From Rhizobium sp. SSA_523 (GTDB taxonomy: Bacteria; Pseudomonadota; Alphaproteobacteria; Rhizobiales; Rhizobiaceae): a stretch of 64,000 nucleotides of DNA. The notes under the pieces were generated by a model. That model did no database searches and had not been told where the DNA came from. It saw only the letters and a list, made by a program, of their open reading frames with translations. Location of the stretch: contig NZ_CP129382.1 of assembly GCF_030435705.1 (NCBI RefSeq), forward strand, positions 744,001 to 808,000, in the 5' to 3' direction. Below are positions 32,653 through 41,728 of this stretch, piece after piece; position 1 is the first letter of the stretch; the number at the start of each line of letters is the position of its first letter. The position numbers and the translations under genes were made by a program.

Positions 32653-32874
32653 ATGTCTACGAAAATGGTGACCGAACCCGGCTACTACAACGGCAAGTTC
32701 CTGAAGCCTGGCATGTCCTATGTCGAGGGCCAGGGCAAGGGTGCCGGGGATGACGCCGTCGACCTTGCCTCTATGACAAAGGATCAGCTGCTGGCGGAGG
32801 CCGAGCGCCGCGGCATCGATGTCGATCGCAGTAAGACCAAAGCCGAGATTCTCGCCGTATTGGACGAGGAATGA
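32653..32874 (+). CDS. Small head protein (gpFI-like, HeH/SAP motif)
   Basis: A 73-residue protein. The C-terminal half (LASMTKDQLLAEAERRGIDVDRSKTKAEILAVLDEE) is a HeH/SAP-type two-helix motif common in phage head-assembly accessory proteins at this position. CAGGAG precedes the ATG. Confidence 0.75.
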   Translation: MSTKMVTEPGYYNGKFLKPGMSYVEGQGKGAGDDAVDLASMTKDQLLAEAERRGIDVDRSKTKAEILAVLDEE

Positions 32875-32878
32875 ACTG

Positions 32879-33262
32879 ATGCCGATCGCGGCAAACGTGC
32901 GGGATCTGCAGACGATCGTCACGACAGGTCTCGATCAGCGGTTCGCTGAGCGCGTCCGGCATCTGCCGATGGCAAAGTCTGAGCCGGACGATAGCCGGGA
33001 GAGCGTTGAGTTCTCGGCTATCCTGCGGGTTGGCGGCGGCCAGGAAACCAATCTTGGCAGCCGCAGCGGCTCGGCCTGGCGCACCTCGCTTGCCGCCGGC
33101 AAGGCGGAGCTGCACGTCGACCATAGGGCTTGGCCGCAGGTGAAGGCGACTGCGGGCGATCTGATCGTCGCGCTCGAGCGGGTCGGCGAGCCGATGTTCG
33201 AAGTTTTGCGGGTCGACGACCGCGGCGAAACTCGCCTTGTTCTGGAACTGGGAGAAGCCTGA
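32879..33262 (+). CDS. Head-tail joining protein
   Basis: A 127-residue protein starting MPIAANVRDLQTIV, with a beta-rich second half (AWRTSLAAGKAELHVDHRAWP..., ALERVGEPMFEVLRVDDRGETRLVLEL). The position after the capsid and gpFI-like genes, and the fold-like pattern, indicate a head-completion or stopper protein. GAGGA precedes ATG 32879; its stop overlaps the next start (TGATG). Confidence 0.7.
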   Translation: MPIAANVRDLQTIVTTGLDQRFAERVRHLPMAKSEPDDSRESVEFSAILRVGGGQETNLGSRSGSAWRTSLAAGKAELHVDHRAWPQVKATAGDLIVALERVGEPMFEVLRVDDRGETRLVLELGEA

Positions 33263-34074
33263 TGTCGCTTGCTCGAATTGCCTTGCGTATCGCTGCTATC
33301 GAGGCAATCCGCGGGCGCACACTTGTCGGGGACAATGTGCTCGACAGCCCGAACGGAGCGTTGGACATCCAGGCAGACGGGACGCTGCGGACGGCAGAGG
33401 AAAGGCCGTTCATTTCGGTCTTCACTGACCTCTCGAAGATGGAGGGTCCGTCCGGCCGCAGCCTGGTCGAAAACGGTGCCTGCGATATCGTCTTCGAAAT
33501 TGGGGTGTCGACGGCCATGTTTCAGAAGGACCGGACGACGGGCAAAACGCATCTGGTCGGAATTGACATTCCGGCTTCGGACCGCAATCGCGAATTCTTT
33601 CTCGACATTGTGCAGCGGCAAATCTTCGACGCCTTGAACGACCCGTCGAGCAACTGGGCCGAAATCTATCGCGGGCTGCAATATCGGGTGATGAAGGTCG
33701 AGTTCTACGGCGCGCGCAGCACCGATGACGGCCAAAAGCTCACCGGGCATCAGGTGCGGGTTACGGTCGATCTGGCGGATGATCCGGTAACAGGTGAAGC
33801 GCTGCCTGATGACAGCCCGTTTATGCTGTTCCTGTCCGGCATCGAGGCGATGACAGATGCGACTTATCAAGAACAGGCGGTCCTGATGCGAGCCATACTC
33901 GCCGGCAGCAACGAGGATTGGCAATCGTACCAGCGCCGGCTTGGTCTGACGAACAGCGAGTTGCTCGCGGTCGGCCGCGGCCCGCTTCATGCCGACGAAG
34001 AACGCGAAACGCCGCCTCTAACTGAGGCGACGCTGGATATCGAGAATGCAATCACGGTTACGGTGCAAAGCTGA
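33262..34074 (+). CDS. Tail completion/terminator-like protein, larger than usual
   Basis: A 270-residue protein between the head-joining gene and the baseplate spike. It has an N-terminal helix (LARIALRIAAIEAIRG), DSP and FISVFTDLSKMEG segments, and a helical middle (REFFLDIVQRQIFDALND). Position suggests a neck or tail-terminator role; family not recognised. Starts at TGATG overlap. Confidence 0.6.
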   Translation: MSLARIALRIAAIEAIRGRTLVGDNVLDSPNGALDIQADGTLRTAEERPFISVFTDLSKMEGPSGRSLVENGACDIVFEIGVSTAMFQKDRTTGKTHLVGIDIPASDRNREFFLDIVQRQIFDALNDPSSNWAEIYRGLQYRVMKVEFYGARSTDDGQKLTGHQVRVTVDLADDPVTGEALPDDSPFMLFLSGIEAMTDATYQEQAVLMRAILAGSNEDWQSYQRRLGLTNSELLAVGRGPLHADEERETPPLTEATLDIENAITVTVQS

Positions 34075-34592
34075 TGTTGTCGGAATTCATAGCGCAGCGC
34101 GTCGAGCTCGAAATGCTCAAAACCGCTTTCGGCAATAGCCTGAAGGTCGGCCCTGTCGAGTTGGTCGACGCAAAGAAGGGTTACCGACTGCGCCTCGGCG
34201 GCACGGATGAGGAGCCTTTCCTGTCGCCCTGGTACCCTCATCCCGAAAGCGGCAAGACCTCGGTCCCGCTGAAGAAGGGGCAGATCGTCGGCATCATCAA
34301 CCCGAGTGGCGATCCGCGGCAGGGATTAATGTTTCGGGCCGGCTATTCCGACGCCAACCCCAGCCCGAACGAGGACATGGATGCCAATGTCTTCGAAGAT
34401 GCTGGCGTCAGGGTATCGATCGCCGATGGTGCGCTGGTCATCGAAGCCGGTGGCGTCACCGTGACCATCAGCGGTTCGGGCGTGTCTGTCACCGGTGGTC
34501 GTTTCGAGCATGACGGTAAAAACATTGGATCAACCCATGTCCATGGGGGGATCTTCAAAGGCGGCGAACGGACAGACGCGCCGGAAGGCTAA
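34074..34592 (+). CDS. Baseplate assembly protein V (tail spike tip)
   Basis: A 172-residue protein with the P2 gpV layout: an OB-like N-terminal half (VELVDAKKGYRLRLGG, PWYPHPESGKTSVPLKKGQIVGIINPSGDPRQGL) followed by a beta-helical spike (VTVTISGSGVSVTGG) and a C-terminal HxH motif (STHVHGG) that binds a metal ion at the tip. It pierces the outer membrane on contraction. Confidence 0.88.
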   Translation: MLSEFIAQRVELEMLKTAFGNSLKVGPVELVDAKKGYRLRLGGTDEEPFLSPWYPHPESGKTSVPLKKGQIVGIINPSGDPRQGLMFRAGYSDANPSPNEDMDANVFEDAGVRVSIADGALVIEAGGVTVTISGSGVSVTGGRFEHDGKNIGSTHVHGGIFKGGERTDAPEG

Positions 34593-34607
34593 ACCAGGAG
34601 AACATCG

Positions 34608-34871
34608 ATGAAAAAGGCAATCAGCTTGCCGGCGAAGGCCGACGAGGCGGATACGGCTGCGCCGGCAGGCGGGTCGGTCGAATACCGCATCAAGCCGGGT
34701 GTGGCGTGGATTGACGGAAAACGGACCGGCGGCGCTTCGACCGTGAAACTCGAACCGCACGAAGCCGCCTATGATCTCGGTCTCGGCCGCATCTCGCCGG
34801 CTGATCAGCCGTGGCCCGAGGACTGGCCGGCTCCGGACATCGCTGCGGGTGACGCCGATGGTCGGGATTGA
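34608..34871 (+). CDS. Small hypothetical baseplate-operon protein
   Basis: An 87-residue protein (MKKAISLPAKADEADTAAPA...) with a short beta segment (VEYRIKPGVAWIDGKRTGG) and acidic C-terminus. CAGGAG lies before its ATG. It overlaps the start of the gpW gene by 14 bases. No family recognised. Confidence 0.6.
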   Translation: MKKAISLPAKADEADTAAPAGGSVEYRIKPGVAWIDGKRTGGASTVKLEPHEAAYDLGLGRISPADQPWPEDWPAPDIAAGDADGRD

Positions 34872-35256
34872 CCGGCGCACAGGCGCGATCCTCGACGATC
34901 TTGCCTCTGCCCTGCAGGCCGCGGTCTTCATCCTGTCGACCAGGTTATCATCGGTCGTGCTGCTGCGTGAGTTCGGTGGCGGCGTGATCGAGCTTCTTGG
35001 CCGGGCTGTGACGCCATCTCTATTTGCTGCCTGGCAGCAACTGATCGCCACGGCCATCGACCTTTGGGAGCCGCGCTTGTCGGTGCGGCGCATGGTGCCG
35101 ACCGGATCTGTGGACGACATCCGGGCAGGCAAGGCAGGGCTTCTCATCGAGGCGGATTTCCGGCCGCGCGGCCATCTCGGCGACTTCACGGTGGAGCGTG
35201 TCGTCGGCTTCACCCTCAACTTCGGCGGCAGGACCATAAGGGCGGACACATCATGA
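34858..35256 (+). CDS. Baseplate wedge protein W (gp25-like)
   Basis: A 132-residue protein with the GPW/gp25 signature: LSTRLSSVVLLREFGGGVIELLGRAV near the start, then AIDLWEPRLSVRRM. This is the structural core of the baseplate wedge in contractile tails. ATG 34858 is inferred because the MVGIDRRTG start is family-like; stop overlaps the gpJ start. Confidence 0.88.
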   Translation: MVGIDRRTGAILDDLASALQAAVFILSTRLSSVVLLREFGGGVIELLGRAVTPSLFAAWQQLIATAIDLWEPRLSVRRMVPTGSVDDIRAGKAGLLIEADFRPRGHLGDFTVERVVGFTLNFGGRTIRADTS

Positions 35257-36200
35257 CCATTGCCTATGCGCCGACAGCCATTGATCTGTCTCGTATTCCA
35301 GCGCCGGAAGCCATAGAGGCGCTTTCGGCAACAGATCTCCTGCAGGGCTTCATTGATCGCTTCCTTTCTTTTTGGGCAGAGCAGCGACTCATCGATCCAA
35401 CCCTGCCTGCTTTCGACGAGCAGCGTCTACAGACGAGCCCCGCGATCGTCGTCGGTCGGGCATGGACGTACCTGCGCCTGCTGGATCGTCAGCGCGTCAA
35501 TGACGGCCTCCGGGCACTTCTGGCGCCGCTGGCCACCGGCAGCAATCTCGACGTGCTTGTCGCCCGCCGGAACATCGAGCGCCTGGTGATCGTGCCGGAG
35601 ACGGCCACGGAGGCCGCGGTACTGGAGAGTGACGAGGCGCTACTGCGGCGGTATCTCGAAAGCTTTGATGTTCCAGCCGCCGGCTCGGCTGGTCGCTATC
35701 TCTACGATGCGCGGAAGGCTTGGCCCCAGTCGCCGGACAAGACCATTGGCCTTTGGGACGCGCGCGTCAATGGCCGTGCGATCCACAAGCGGCAGGGTGA
35801 AACAGATCTCGTGATCATCGGGCCGTTTGGCCGTCTACCAACCGTCGGCGAGCTTGCCACTGTCCGGGCTGCCGTAACGGACCCGGCGAGGGCTCCGGAG
35901 GCCTGCGGCATCACGGTGATGAGTGCTGAGCGGGTCGAGTATCAGGTGTCGCTGGTGATCGAGGTGCCGGGCATTGGTCCCTCTGCCGAGATCATCAAGC
36001 AGGAAGCCATTGCGCGCGTGACTGCCGCAGCTCGGGATCGCATTCTGATCGGTGGCGAGATCCCCCTCGGCTACCTGGCGGCGGCAGCGTACGGCAACAG
36101 CGTCATCAAGGTCCGCGACCTGGCGCCGGTGGCGATCGATCCTGATCCGTACCAGGTGCCGGTGATGACCGATCTGACAATTGTTGCGGAGGTGCGCTGA
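35253..36200 (+). CDS. Baseplate protein J
   Basis: A 315-residue protein with the gpJ layout: N-terminal ATDLLQGFIDRFL, E...TSPAIVVGRAWTYLRLLDRQRVNDG, middle GTSGRYLYDARKAWP-type GSAGRYLYDARKAW and a C-terminal AAYGNSVIKVRDLAPVAI. Forms the baseplate wedge with gpW and gpI. ATG 35253 overlaps the gpW stop; its own stop overlaps gpI (TGATG). Confidence 0.9.
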   Translation: MTIAYAPTAIDLSRIPAPEAIEALSATDLLQGFIDRFLSFWAEQRLIDPTLPAFDEQRLQTSPAIVVGRAWTYLRLLDRQRVNDGLRALLAPLATGSNLDVLVARRNIERLVIVPETATEAAVLESDEALLRRYLESFDVPAAGSAGRYLYDARKAWPQSPDKTIGLWDARVNGRAIHKRQGETDLVIIGPFGRLPTVGELATVRAAVTDPARAPEACGITVMSAERVEYQVSLVIEVPGIGPSAEIIKQEAIARVTAAARDRILIGGEIPLGYLAAAAYGNSVIKVRDLAPVAIDPDPYQVPVMTDLTIVAEVR

Positions 36201-36859
36201 TGGCTGATGTCGTCCCTTTGCTGACATCCAGCACCGGCCCCTTCGAGCGCGCAGTGGCTGCTGGAATGTCGGATGGGTTACCGGTCCCGTATGCTGTGCT
36301 GCTGGACCCTTACCGGTGCCCCGCCGAAATGCTGCCGTGGCTGGCTGCGCAATATTCGGTCGATCTGTGGTTTGACGAGTGGCCGGAGGCACGCAAACGC
36401 GAGGTGATCGCGCAGCATGCCGGGGTGTCAGTGCTTTACGACGGCGAGCTTGCCGCATTGAAGACGACACGCGCTGCGGCCGCTCGATACCTCGAGCTGG
36501 TCGATGCGACGATCATCCACAAGCGCAGCCACCCAGCTCGCTTCCCGGTCGGCCGCATCGTGCTGGGGAAGAGCCCCATCAACCATCCGCCATTCGTTGC
36601 GCGCTTCCTGGTCAAGACGACGCTCGTGCAGCCGCGCGGCTCGTTCTGCGTCGGCCGCTCGGCTCTCGGCAAGGCGGCGCTTCGCCCGCGCGACCGGCGC
36701 CCGCTGGAACGTGCTGAGAAGGCGCTGGTCGTCTCCAAGGCCCCGCACACCCAATACAGCGTCTCGTTCGCTCACCGGCGGCCGATCACCCTCGACGATG
36801 GCTACGACATCGACGCCGGCTACGTGCTCGGCTCCTACATGGACAGGACTTCTCTATGA
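36200..36859 (+). CDS. Tail protein I
   Basis: A 219-residue protein of the gpI family, seen from the N-terminal FERAVAAGMS, LDPYRCPAEMLPWLAAQYSVDLWFDEWPEARKREVIAQH and the following helix. It links the baseplate wedge to the tail fibres. The C-terminal part after residue 110 is longer than in P2 gpI and beta-like. Stop overlaps the tail-fibre ATG. Confidence 0.9.
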   Translation: MADVVPLLTSSTGPFERAVAAGMSDGLPVPYAVLLDPYRCPAEMLPWLAAQYSVDLWFDEWPEARKREVIAQHAGVSVLYDGELAALKTTRAAAARYLELVDATIIHKRSHPARFPVGRIVLGKSPINHPPFVARFLVKTTLVQPRGSFCVGRSALGKAALRPRDRRPLERAEKALVVSKAPHTQYSVSFAHRRPITLDDGYDIDAGYVLGSYMDRTSL

Positions 36860-39153
36860 GCAAAATCGTAAACACTGTCGATGCCGAGTTCCTTGAGGCT
36901 GCCGATGTTAACAACCTCGGCTTGTTTCCGAGGGCCGCGATCGACAACGTGGTGGGCGACGCCATCGGCTATGCCAATGGCTGGGCCGGCTACACGGTGT
37001 CCAGAAAGTCGGCGCAGCTGCTGACGGTGTCGCCTGGCCGGTTCTTCGAAGGCGCCATCATCTATACCCGCGAAGATGCCGAGGATCTCAACCTCACCAT
37101 CTACTTCCCGACGGATGAAGACGACGAGCGGTGGCTTGCCATCCTGCCTCGCGGCGAAGTCGTGGTCATCAAAGAGGATCGCAACATCGACACCTCGACC
37201 GATCCGGAGACGCAGCTCCCGGTGGAGATCCAGACGCCTACGATCGAGAGTCGGACGGTAAAATATACGGTTCTGGCAGGTGCTGCCGGGCCGTCACCGG
37301 CGGCAAAGCCACAGGTGTCCGACACCGATGCCTGCCTTGCCTATGTGCTGGTCACCACGCAGGGCATCCAGACGATCGAGCCCGGCAACTTCTGGCGCGT
37401 GAAGTCGCTGGCGGAAGTTGAAGGCCGTGTCACATCGCTTGAGCTTCGGATCACGCAGCTCTTCGAGGAGACGGCATCGATCCGAACCGACGTCGCCAAT
37501 ATCGCGGCTGGTCAGAAGAACATTCCGGACCCGCGTCTTGTGGCGCAGATGGTTCGCGACGTTGCGCGCCATAACCAGGCGCTCAACATGCCGGACGAGG
37601 CGCGCAACTACTTCTTCGACCAGGCGCTGCTGAAGGAGTTCTGGGACTTCACCCTGGGCGGCTATTTCCGCATCAAGGAAGGCATCCGCTTCCAGTATGC
37701 GTCCCAGAAAGACAGCATCCTGCGGCTGCTGAACTATGACGATCCGCAGCTGAAGGTGCACGCGAACAACCTGGTGCTGCCGGCATATACCGAGGTGACG
37801 CGCATCACCTCACCGGAAGGCACCGGCCGGCAGGACATCTCCAACATCGTTCATACGATAGTGACGGCTGTTCAGCACACGGTGGCGCATGAAAGCATTC
37901 GCTACGGCGAGACGATCAACGTCTGCGAGAACACCGCGGGCTGGGGTTCTCTCGGGAGCCAGCAGTACGGCGCGGCGTTCCAGGCGAACGGCGAGACCTG
38001 GGTCAACTACGGCCAGACGTCGAACCCGTGGAACCAGACCGAGACGGCGCAGAACGGTCACACGGAATACGCTGTCGCTCGGCTGATCGTCGACACCTAT
38101 TACGAGACCTACACCACCTACAACACCGAGTATTTTGGTTTGGATGGCGCCATCTACGGCCAGACGTTCCTCAACTCGCAGGTGTCGGTGGCGACCTCGG
38201 TCGACCTCTACTTCACGAAGGTCGACCAGTCCTCGGATGACTCCGACGTCATGCTCTGCCTGTGCCAGGTCAACGCGAGTGCAGCGCCCGCCTTTGACGC
38301 GATCCTGACCAAGGTGATCAAGCCGAAGAGCCAGCTGAAGGTGGGGTGGAATAACTTCCCCCTGCCGCCGGCTCTCCTCGAGCAGGGCAAGCGCTACGGC
38401 TGGTTCGTGGTCTCGTCGGGAAATCATCAGCTGATGACCAACGACAAGAACGCCTACACCGGCGGCAGCAAGTTTGTCTGCACCGATGGCGCCTGGGCTC
38501 AAGGGACCGTGACGGAAGACTTCACCTTCCGGCTCAACGTGGCGAAGTTCAAGCAGAACCGCACCGTGGTCCAGTTCGAAAGCATCGGCCCGCTCGAAAA
38601 CGGCATGACCGAAATCGAGATGGTCTACAAGCGCTGGCGGCCGGCTGCCACGCAGCTGTCGTGGGAGATCAAGGCGCAGGGCGATACCGAGTGGATCCCG
38701 CTCGATGCGCGAGAGGATAATCCGCTCGCCAACCTTCCGCCGCTGGTGCAGATCCGGCTCGTCTTCGTCGGCACGCAGGATGTCGCGCCGGCTATCATAC
38801 TCGATCAGTATGCGCGCGCGGTGTGCGGAAGGATGCGGCTCGACATGAGGGCGTTCTCGAAGCTCAAGACCTTCGGGTTCTCGACTGACGAGGCGCGCAT
38901 CGTTCTGCAGATGGATAACTTCGATCCGGCAAAGCACACGGCCGTACCGATGATCGTCCTGGCGAACAACACGGTGGTGACTGCGACGGCCATTGTGGCC
39001 GAGACGGACATCACCAAGCCGAGCCGCGTCAAGATCACGGCCGACTTCAATCTTCCCGCCGGCACCACTCAGGTCCGTGCGCGGGTGGATGCCACCACCA
39101 CATCGGTGACCGACGTCCCGTTCGGTCAGGACATCCAGATCATCGGATATTGA
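36856..39153 (+). CDS. Large tail fibre / DUF4815-like protein
   Basis: A 765-residue protein. The N-terminal 150 residues (FPRAAIDNVVGDAIGYANGWAGYTV, SPGRFFEGAIIY) and the following region resemble DUF4815 phage structural proteins. A coiled-coil-like part (about 195-225) leads to a large beta-rich C-terminal region with many aromatic residues (YYETYTTYNTEYFGLD). It probably forms the fibre attached to gpI. It is the longest single tail gene here. Confidence 0.75.
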   Translation: MSKIVNTVDAEFLEAADVNNLGLFPRAAIDNVVGDAIGYANGWAGYTVSRKSAQLLTVSPGRFFEGAIIYTREDAEDLNLTIYFPTDEDDERWLAILPRGEVVVIKEDRNIDTSTDPETQLPVEIQTPTIESRTVKYTVLAGAAGPSPAAKPQVSDTDACLAYVLVTTQGIQTIEPGNFWRVKSLAEVEGRVTSLELRITQLFEETASIRTDVANIAAGQKNIPDPRLVAQMVRDVARHNQALNMPDEARNYFFDQALLKEFWDFTLGGYFRIKEGIRFQYASQKDSILRLLNYDDPQLKVHANNLVLPAYTEVTRITSPEGTGRQDISNIVHTIVTAVQHTVAHESIRYGETINVCENTAGWGSLGSQQYGAAFQANGETWVNYGQTSNPWNQTETAQNGHTEYAVARLIVDTYYETYTTYNTEYFGLDGAIYGQTFLNSQVSVATSVDLYFTKVDQSSDDSDVMLCLCQVNASAAPAFDAILTKVIKPKSQLKVGWNNFPLPPALLEQGKRYGWFVVSSGNHQLMTNDKNAYTGGSKFVCTDGAWAQGTVTEDFTFRLNVAKFKQNRTVVQFESIGPLENGMTEIEMVYKRWRPAATQLSWEIKAQGDTEWIPLDAREDNPLANLPPLVQIRLVFVGTQDVAPAIILDQYARAVCGRMRLDMRAFSKLKTFGFSTDEARIVLQMDNFDPAKHTAVPMIVLANNTVVTATAIVAETDITKPSRVKITADFNLPAGTTQVRARVDATTTSVTDVPFGQDIQIIGY

Positions 39154-39163
39154 GGAGCCGAAC

Positions 39164-39571
39164 ATGGCCAGGACAAAGAAACAGGCAGCGCCTGCGCAGA
39201 CCGATGCGCAGGCGGCGGGTACCGCGAGTAACGCCGGAGAGGCAGTCGCGCCGCCGATCGAGAATGCGCAGGAAAGCTCCGCGACCCTGCGGGCGGCAGT
39301 GTCCGCAGAGGCTCAAGGCAGTGGCCTGACCGATACAGCCTCAGTCGTTGGCCCGGGTGCTCTTGCAGGTTCAGCAGCCGATGCTGGCGATGAAGATGAA
39401 GCACCGATCTACCAGCCGGAAAAGACCTTCACTCTTTTCGTGAAGAAGCCGGTGTCGATTGGCTCCTTCAGGTACCTCCCTCGGCATTCGGTGCTGGCGA
39501 AAGGGAGCCTGATCAACAGCATCATCAAGGAGTATGGTCCTGATGCCATCCGCTCTGCCGAACCCAGCTAA
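39164..39571 (+). CDS. Hypothetical tail-operon protein
   Basis: A 135-residue protein with an Ala/Gln/Glu-rich disordered N-terminal half and a folded-looking C-terminus (KTFTLFVKKPVSIGSFRYLPRHSVLAKGSLINSIIKEYGPDAI). ATG after GAGGAGC. Probably a small structural or chaperone protein for the fibre; no family recognised. Confidence 0.55.
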   Translation: MARTKKQAAPAQTDAQAAGTASNAGEAVAPPIENAQESSATLRAAVSAEAQGSGLTDTASVVGPGALAGSAADAGDEDEAPIYQPEKTFTLFVKKPVSIGSFRYLPRHSVLAKGSLINSIIKEYGPDAIRSAEPS

Positions 39572-40364
39572 TGACTACCGGGCGCCGCCGGCACCTGAGC
39601 GCTTCACCCTCGATCGCGCGTCTTGGGATCTAATCTTCACCAGCATCGGCGGCCGGCTGCGGGTGCTGGAGGACGTCAACTCCGGCATCGAAGTGCTGAA
39701 GCTTGAGCTGCAAAACTTCGGGATCCAGCGCCTCGACGAGGCGATCAACCCGCTGATCGAGCAGACGCAGCAGTCGCTCGCAACTCTTCAGGCTGCGGTT
39801 GCCACAGCGCAGCAAGAACTGTCGGATACCGTCGAAGATGCCAATGCCGCCTTCGCTGCGGCGCTGGCGACCGCCAGCCAGAGCATCGCCGATCTGCAAG
39901 AGACGCTTGACCAGATGCTGGCCGGCGGCGTGCCGGCGGCGAACGTTGCCATCACCGCGATCGACGGCCTGGCTGCAACGAACAGCCAGGCGGCGTTTGC
40001 CGAGCTGGTGGCGGATCTCGATGCTCTGGCTGAGAGTGTTGCCGACAGCTTGGCGGCCGTGAGCTTCGCGACCACGCGTCCGCACGAGGTAAAAACGGGA
40101 AACTTTGCAACCGCCGCCTTCCGCCGCTACCGCTGTGAAACCGGCGGAGGCGCGATCACAGCAACGCTGCCGGCTGCGCCTGCGGACGGAACCATCATCA
40201 CGATCCGCCGCAAAGGCACGAGCAACGTGGTTGTGGCGCGCAACGGGAAGACCATCGCCGGCTCTGCAACCGATCTCACCATCGACGCCGACAAGCGGGA
40301 AATCGATCTCCAATACAACGCGAACACTTCCAATTGGGAGGTCGAGGCGAGGGCATACGCATGA
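39543..40364 (+). CDS. Tail fibre with coiled-coil shaft
   Basis: A 273-residue protein. A long coiled-coil shaft (about residues 40-170, rich in Ala, Gln, Leu and Glu) leads to a beta-rich C-terminal head (FRRYRCETGGGAITATLPAAPADGTIITIRRKGTSNVVV). Such trimeric fibres bind the host surface. ATG 39543 has AAGGAG 10 bases upstream; ATG 39534 lies too close to it. Confidence 0.7.
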   Translation: MPSALPNPANDYRAPPAPERFTLDRASWDLIFTSIGGRLRVLEDVNSGIEVLKLELQNFGIQRLDEAINPLIEQTQQSLATLQAAVATAQQELSDTVEDANAAFAAALATASQSIADLQETLDQMLAGGVPAANVAITAIDGLAATNSQAAFAELVADLDALAESVADSLAAVSFATTRPHEVKTGNFATAAFRRYRCETGGGAITATLPAAPADGTIITIRRKGTSNVVVARNGKTIAGSATDLTIDADKREIDLQYNANTSNWEVEARAYA

Positions 40365-41290
40365 GCAATCTATCTGATCTTTTCCCTTCGTCAGGCGCTC
40401 AGATCATCGATCAGCAGACGTTCACTGCATCAGGCACCTGGATAAAGCCTGCAGGGGTTCTGCCTTCGGATACCGTCATCGTTGACCTGTGGGGCGGTGG
40501 CGGAAGTGGCGCCCTGCGCACTGCTCTCAATAGTGATGCTCTTGGTGCTGGTTCGGGTGCGGGCGGCGCTCATAACCGACTTCAGTGTCTGGCTTTTGAA
40601 CTTCAGTCGACCGAGGCTGTGATCGTAGGGGCTGGGGGTGCCGCACAATCCACTACGGGTACATCCAACTCATTGAATGGCGCCGATGGGGGTATGTCGT
40701 CTTTTAAGGGGCGTAAGGCTTACGGAGGCGGCGGGGGGTCTATGGTCTCTCCTGACAACACGGGGTACGCGGCATCTGGTGGTGGAATATACTCCGCTGG
40801 GCAAGGGGGGTACATAAACGCCTCGAGTAAAGCTGGTGGTCAACCCCTGATCACACTGCCAAATACCAACAACATACAATCTAGCTTCGAAGACACGTCT
40901 ATTGTGTTTTGGGCGCCCGGGGAGTGGGGTGGAGGTTGCAGTTATTCCGGCTATGCAGCTGAATTTAACCTCCCTGTTCATGGTGGGGCAGCAGCACTGA
41001 TATACTCTAACACGGACAGAAGGTTTCGATCTTCTGTTTGGGGTGGAGGTGCAGGTGGTTCGTGCTCTGGGGCTGTTACAAATCTTGCTCTATTGGGCGG
41101 TCTGAGCTCGTTCGGCGGTAATGGCGGGGATGCAGTTCTTATCCCTTCAAACACCGCAAACGTTAATGGAAATGATGGTCAACCACGCGGTGGTGGTGGC
41201 TCGGGGGCTAAGCGTGGAGCCACGGCCGGTACCGTCACCTCCGGTGCAGGCGGTCGCGGTGAAGTCGTCATCACGATCATTCGGAGGTAA
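40361..41290 (+). CDS. Glycine-rich tail tip adhesin
   Basis: A 309-residue protein. After a short N-terminal part (TFTASGTWIKP) it has many poly-Gly runs (GGGGSGA, GAGGAH, GGGGGS, GGGIYSAGQGG, GGGAGGS, GGGGSGAKRG) between variable segments. This pattern is like the polyglycine-helix receptor-binding adhesins of some phages. Codons here use more A and T at third positions than neighbours, hinting at recent acquisition. ATG overlaps the fibre stop. Confidence 0.75.
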   Translation: MSNLSDLFPSSGAQIIDQQTFTASGTWIKPAGVLPSDTVIVDLWGGGGSGALRTALNSDALGAGSGAGGAHNRLQCLAFELQSTEAVIVGAGGAAQSTTGTSNSLNGADGGMSSFKGRKAYGGGGGSMVSPDNTGYAASGGGIYSAGQGGYINASSKAGGQPLITLPNTNNIQSSFEDTSIVFWAPGEWGGGCSYSGYAAEFNLPVHGGAAALIYSNTDRRFRSSVWGGGAGGSCSGAVTNLALLGGLSSFGGNGGDAVLIPSNTANVNGNDGQPRGGGGSGAKRGATAGTVTSGAGGRGEVVITIIRR

Positions 41291-41295
41291 CGGCC

Positions 41296-41718
41296 ATGCA
41301 AGTTGCAATCGCCTCTGGCGGCATCATCCAGAACATCATTGAAGCCGCGTCCGTCCCTGCAGCACAGGAGCTCTTCCCGCACCTGGAAGTGTTCGGAGCA
41401 GCCGGCGTCGGCATCGGCTGGATCTTCAACGGCAGCGAATGGCATCCGCCAGCGTTGCCGGAGGCGCCTTCTGGCTTCCCCACGCTAACTCGCAAGCAGT
41501 TGCGCAACGGCTTGCTGTCGATCGGCGTCACCTCGGCCGATGTTGAGGCTCACATCACGGCGATCGCAGATCCGCTGGACCGTGAGGCGGCCATGATCGA
41601 CTGGCAGGACACCCAGACCTATGAGCGGACCTATCCGCTCGTGGACGAGATCGCCGCCGCCATGTCGCTTCCACCCGAGCAGGTGGATGCGCTGTGGATG
41701 TGGTCGGCAGGGCAATAG
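41296..41718 (+). CDS. Tail fibre accessory/chaperone-like protein
   Basis: A 140-residue protein. An N-terminal beta part (VFGAAGVGIGWIFNGSEW) is followed by a helical part (LTRKQLRNGLLSIGVTSADVEAHI, IDWQDTQTYERTYPLVDEIAAAMSLPPEQVDALWMWS). The second half resembles short C-terminal segments of fibre-assembly proteins. It starts 6 bases after the adhesin gene. Confidence 0.6.
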   Translation: MQVAIASGGIIQNIIEAASVPAAQELFPHLEVFGAAGVGIGWIFNGSEWHPPALPEAPSGFPTLTRKQLRNGLLSIGVTSADVEAHITAIADPLDREAAMIDWQDTQTYERTYPLVDEIAAAMSLPPEQVDALWMWSAGQ

Positions 41719-41728
41719 GGCGCCGGCC

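Noticed and set aside
37810..39165. 451-codon minus-strand frame
   Set aside because: Antisense to the large tail fibre gene; the same holds for similar long antisense frames opposite other structural genes.
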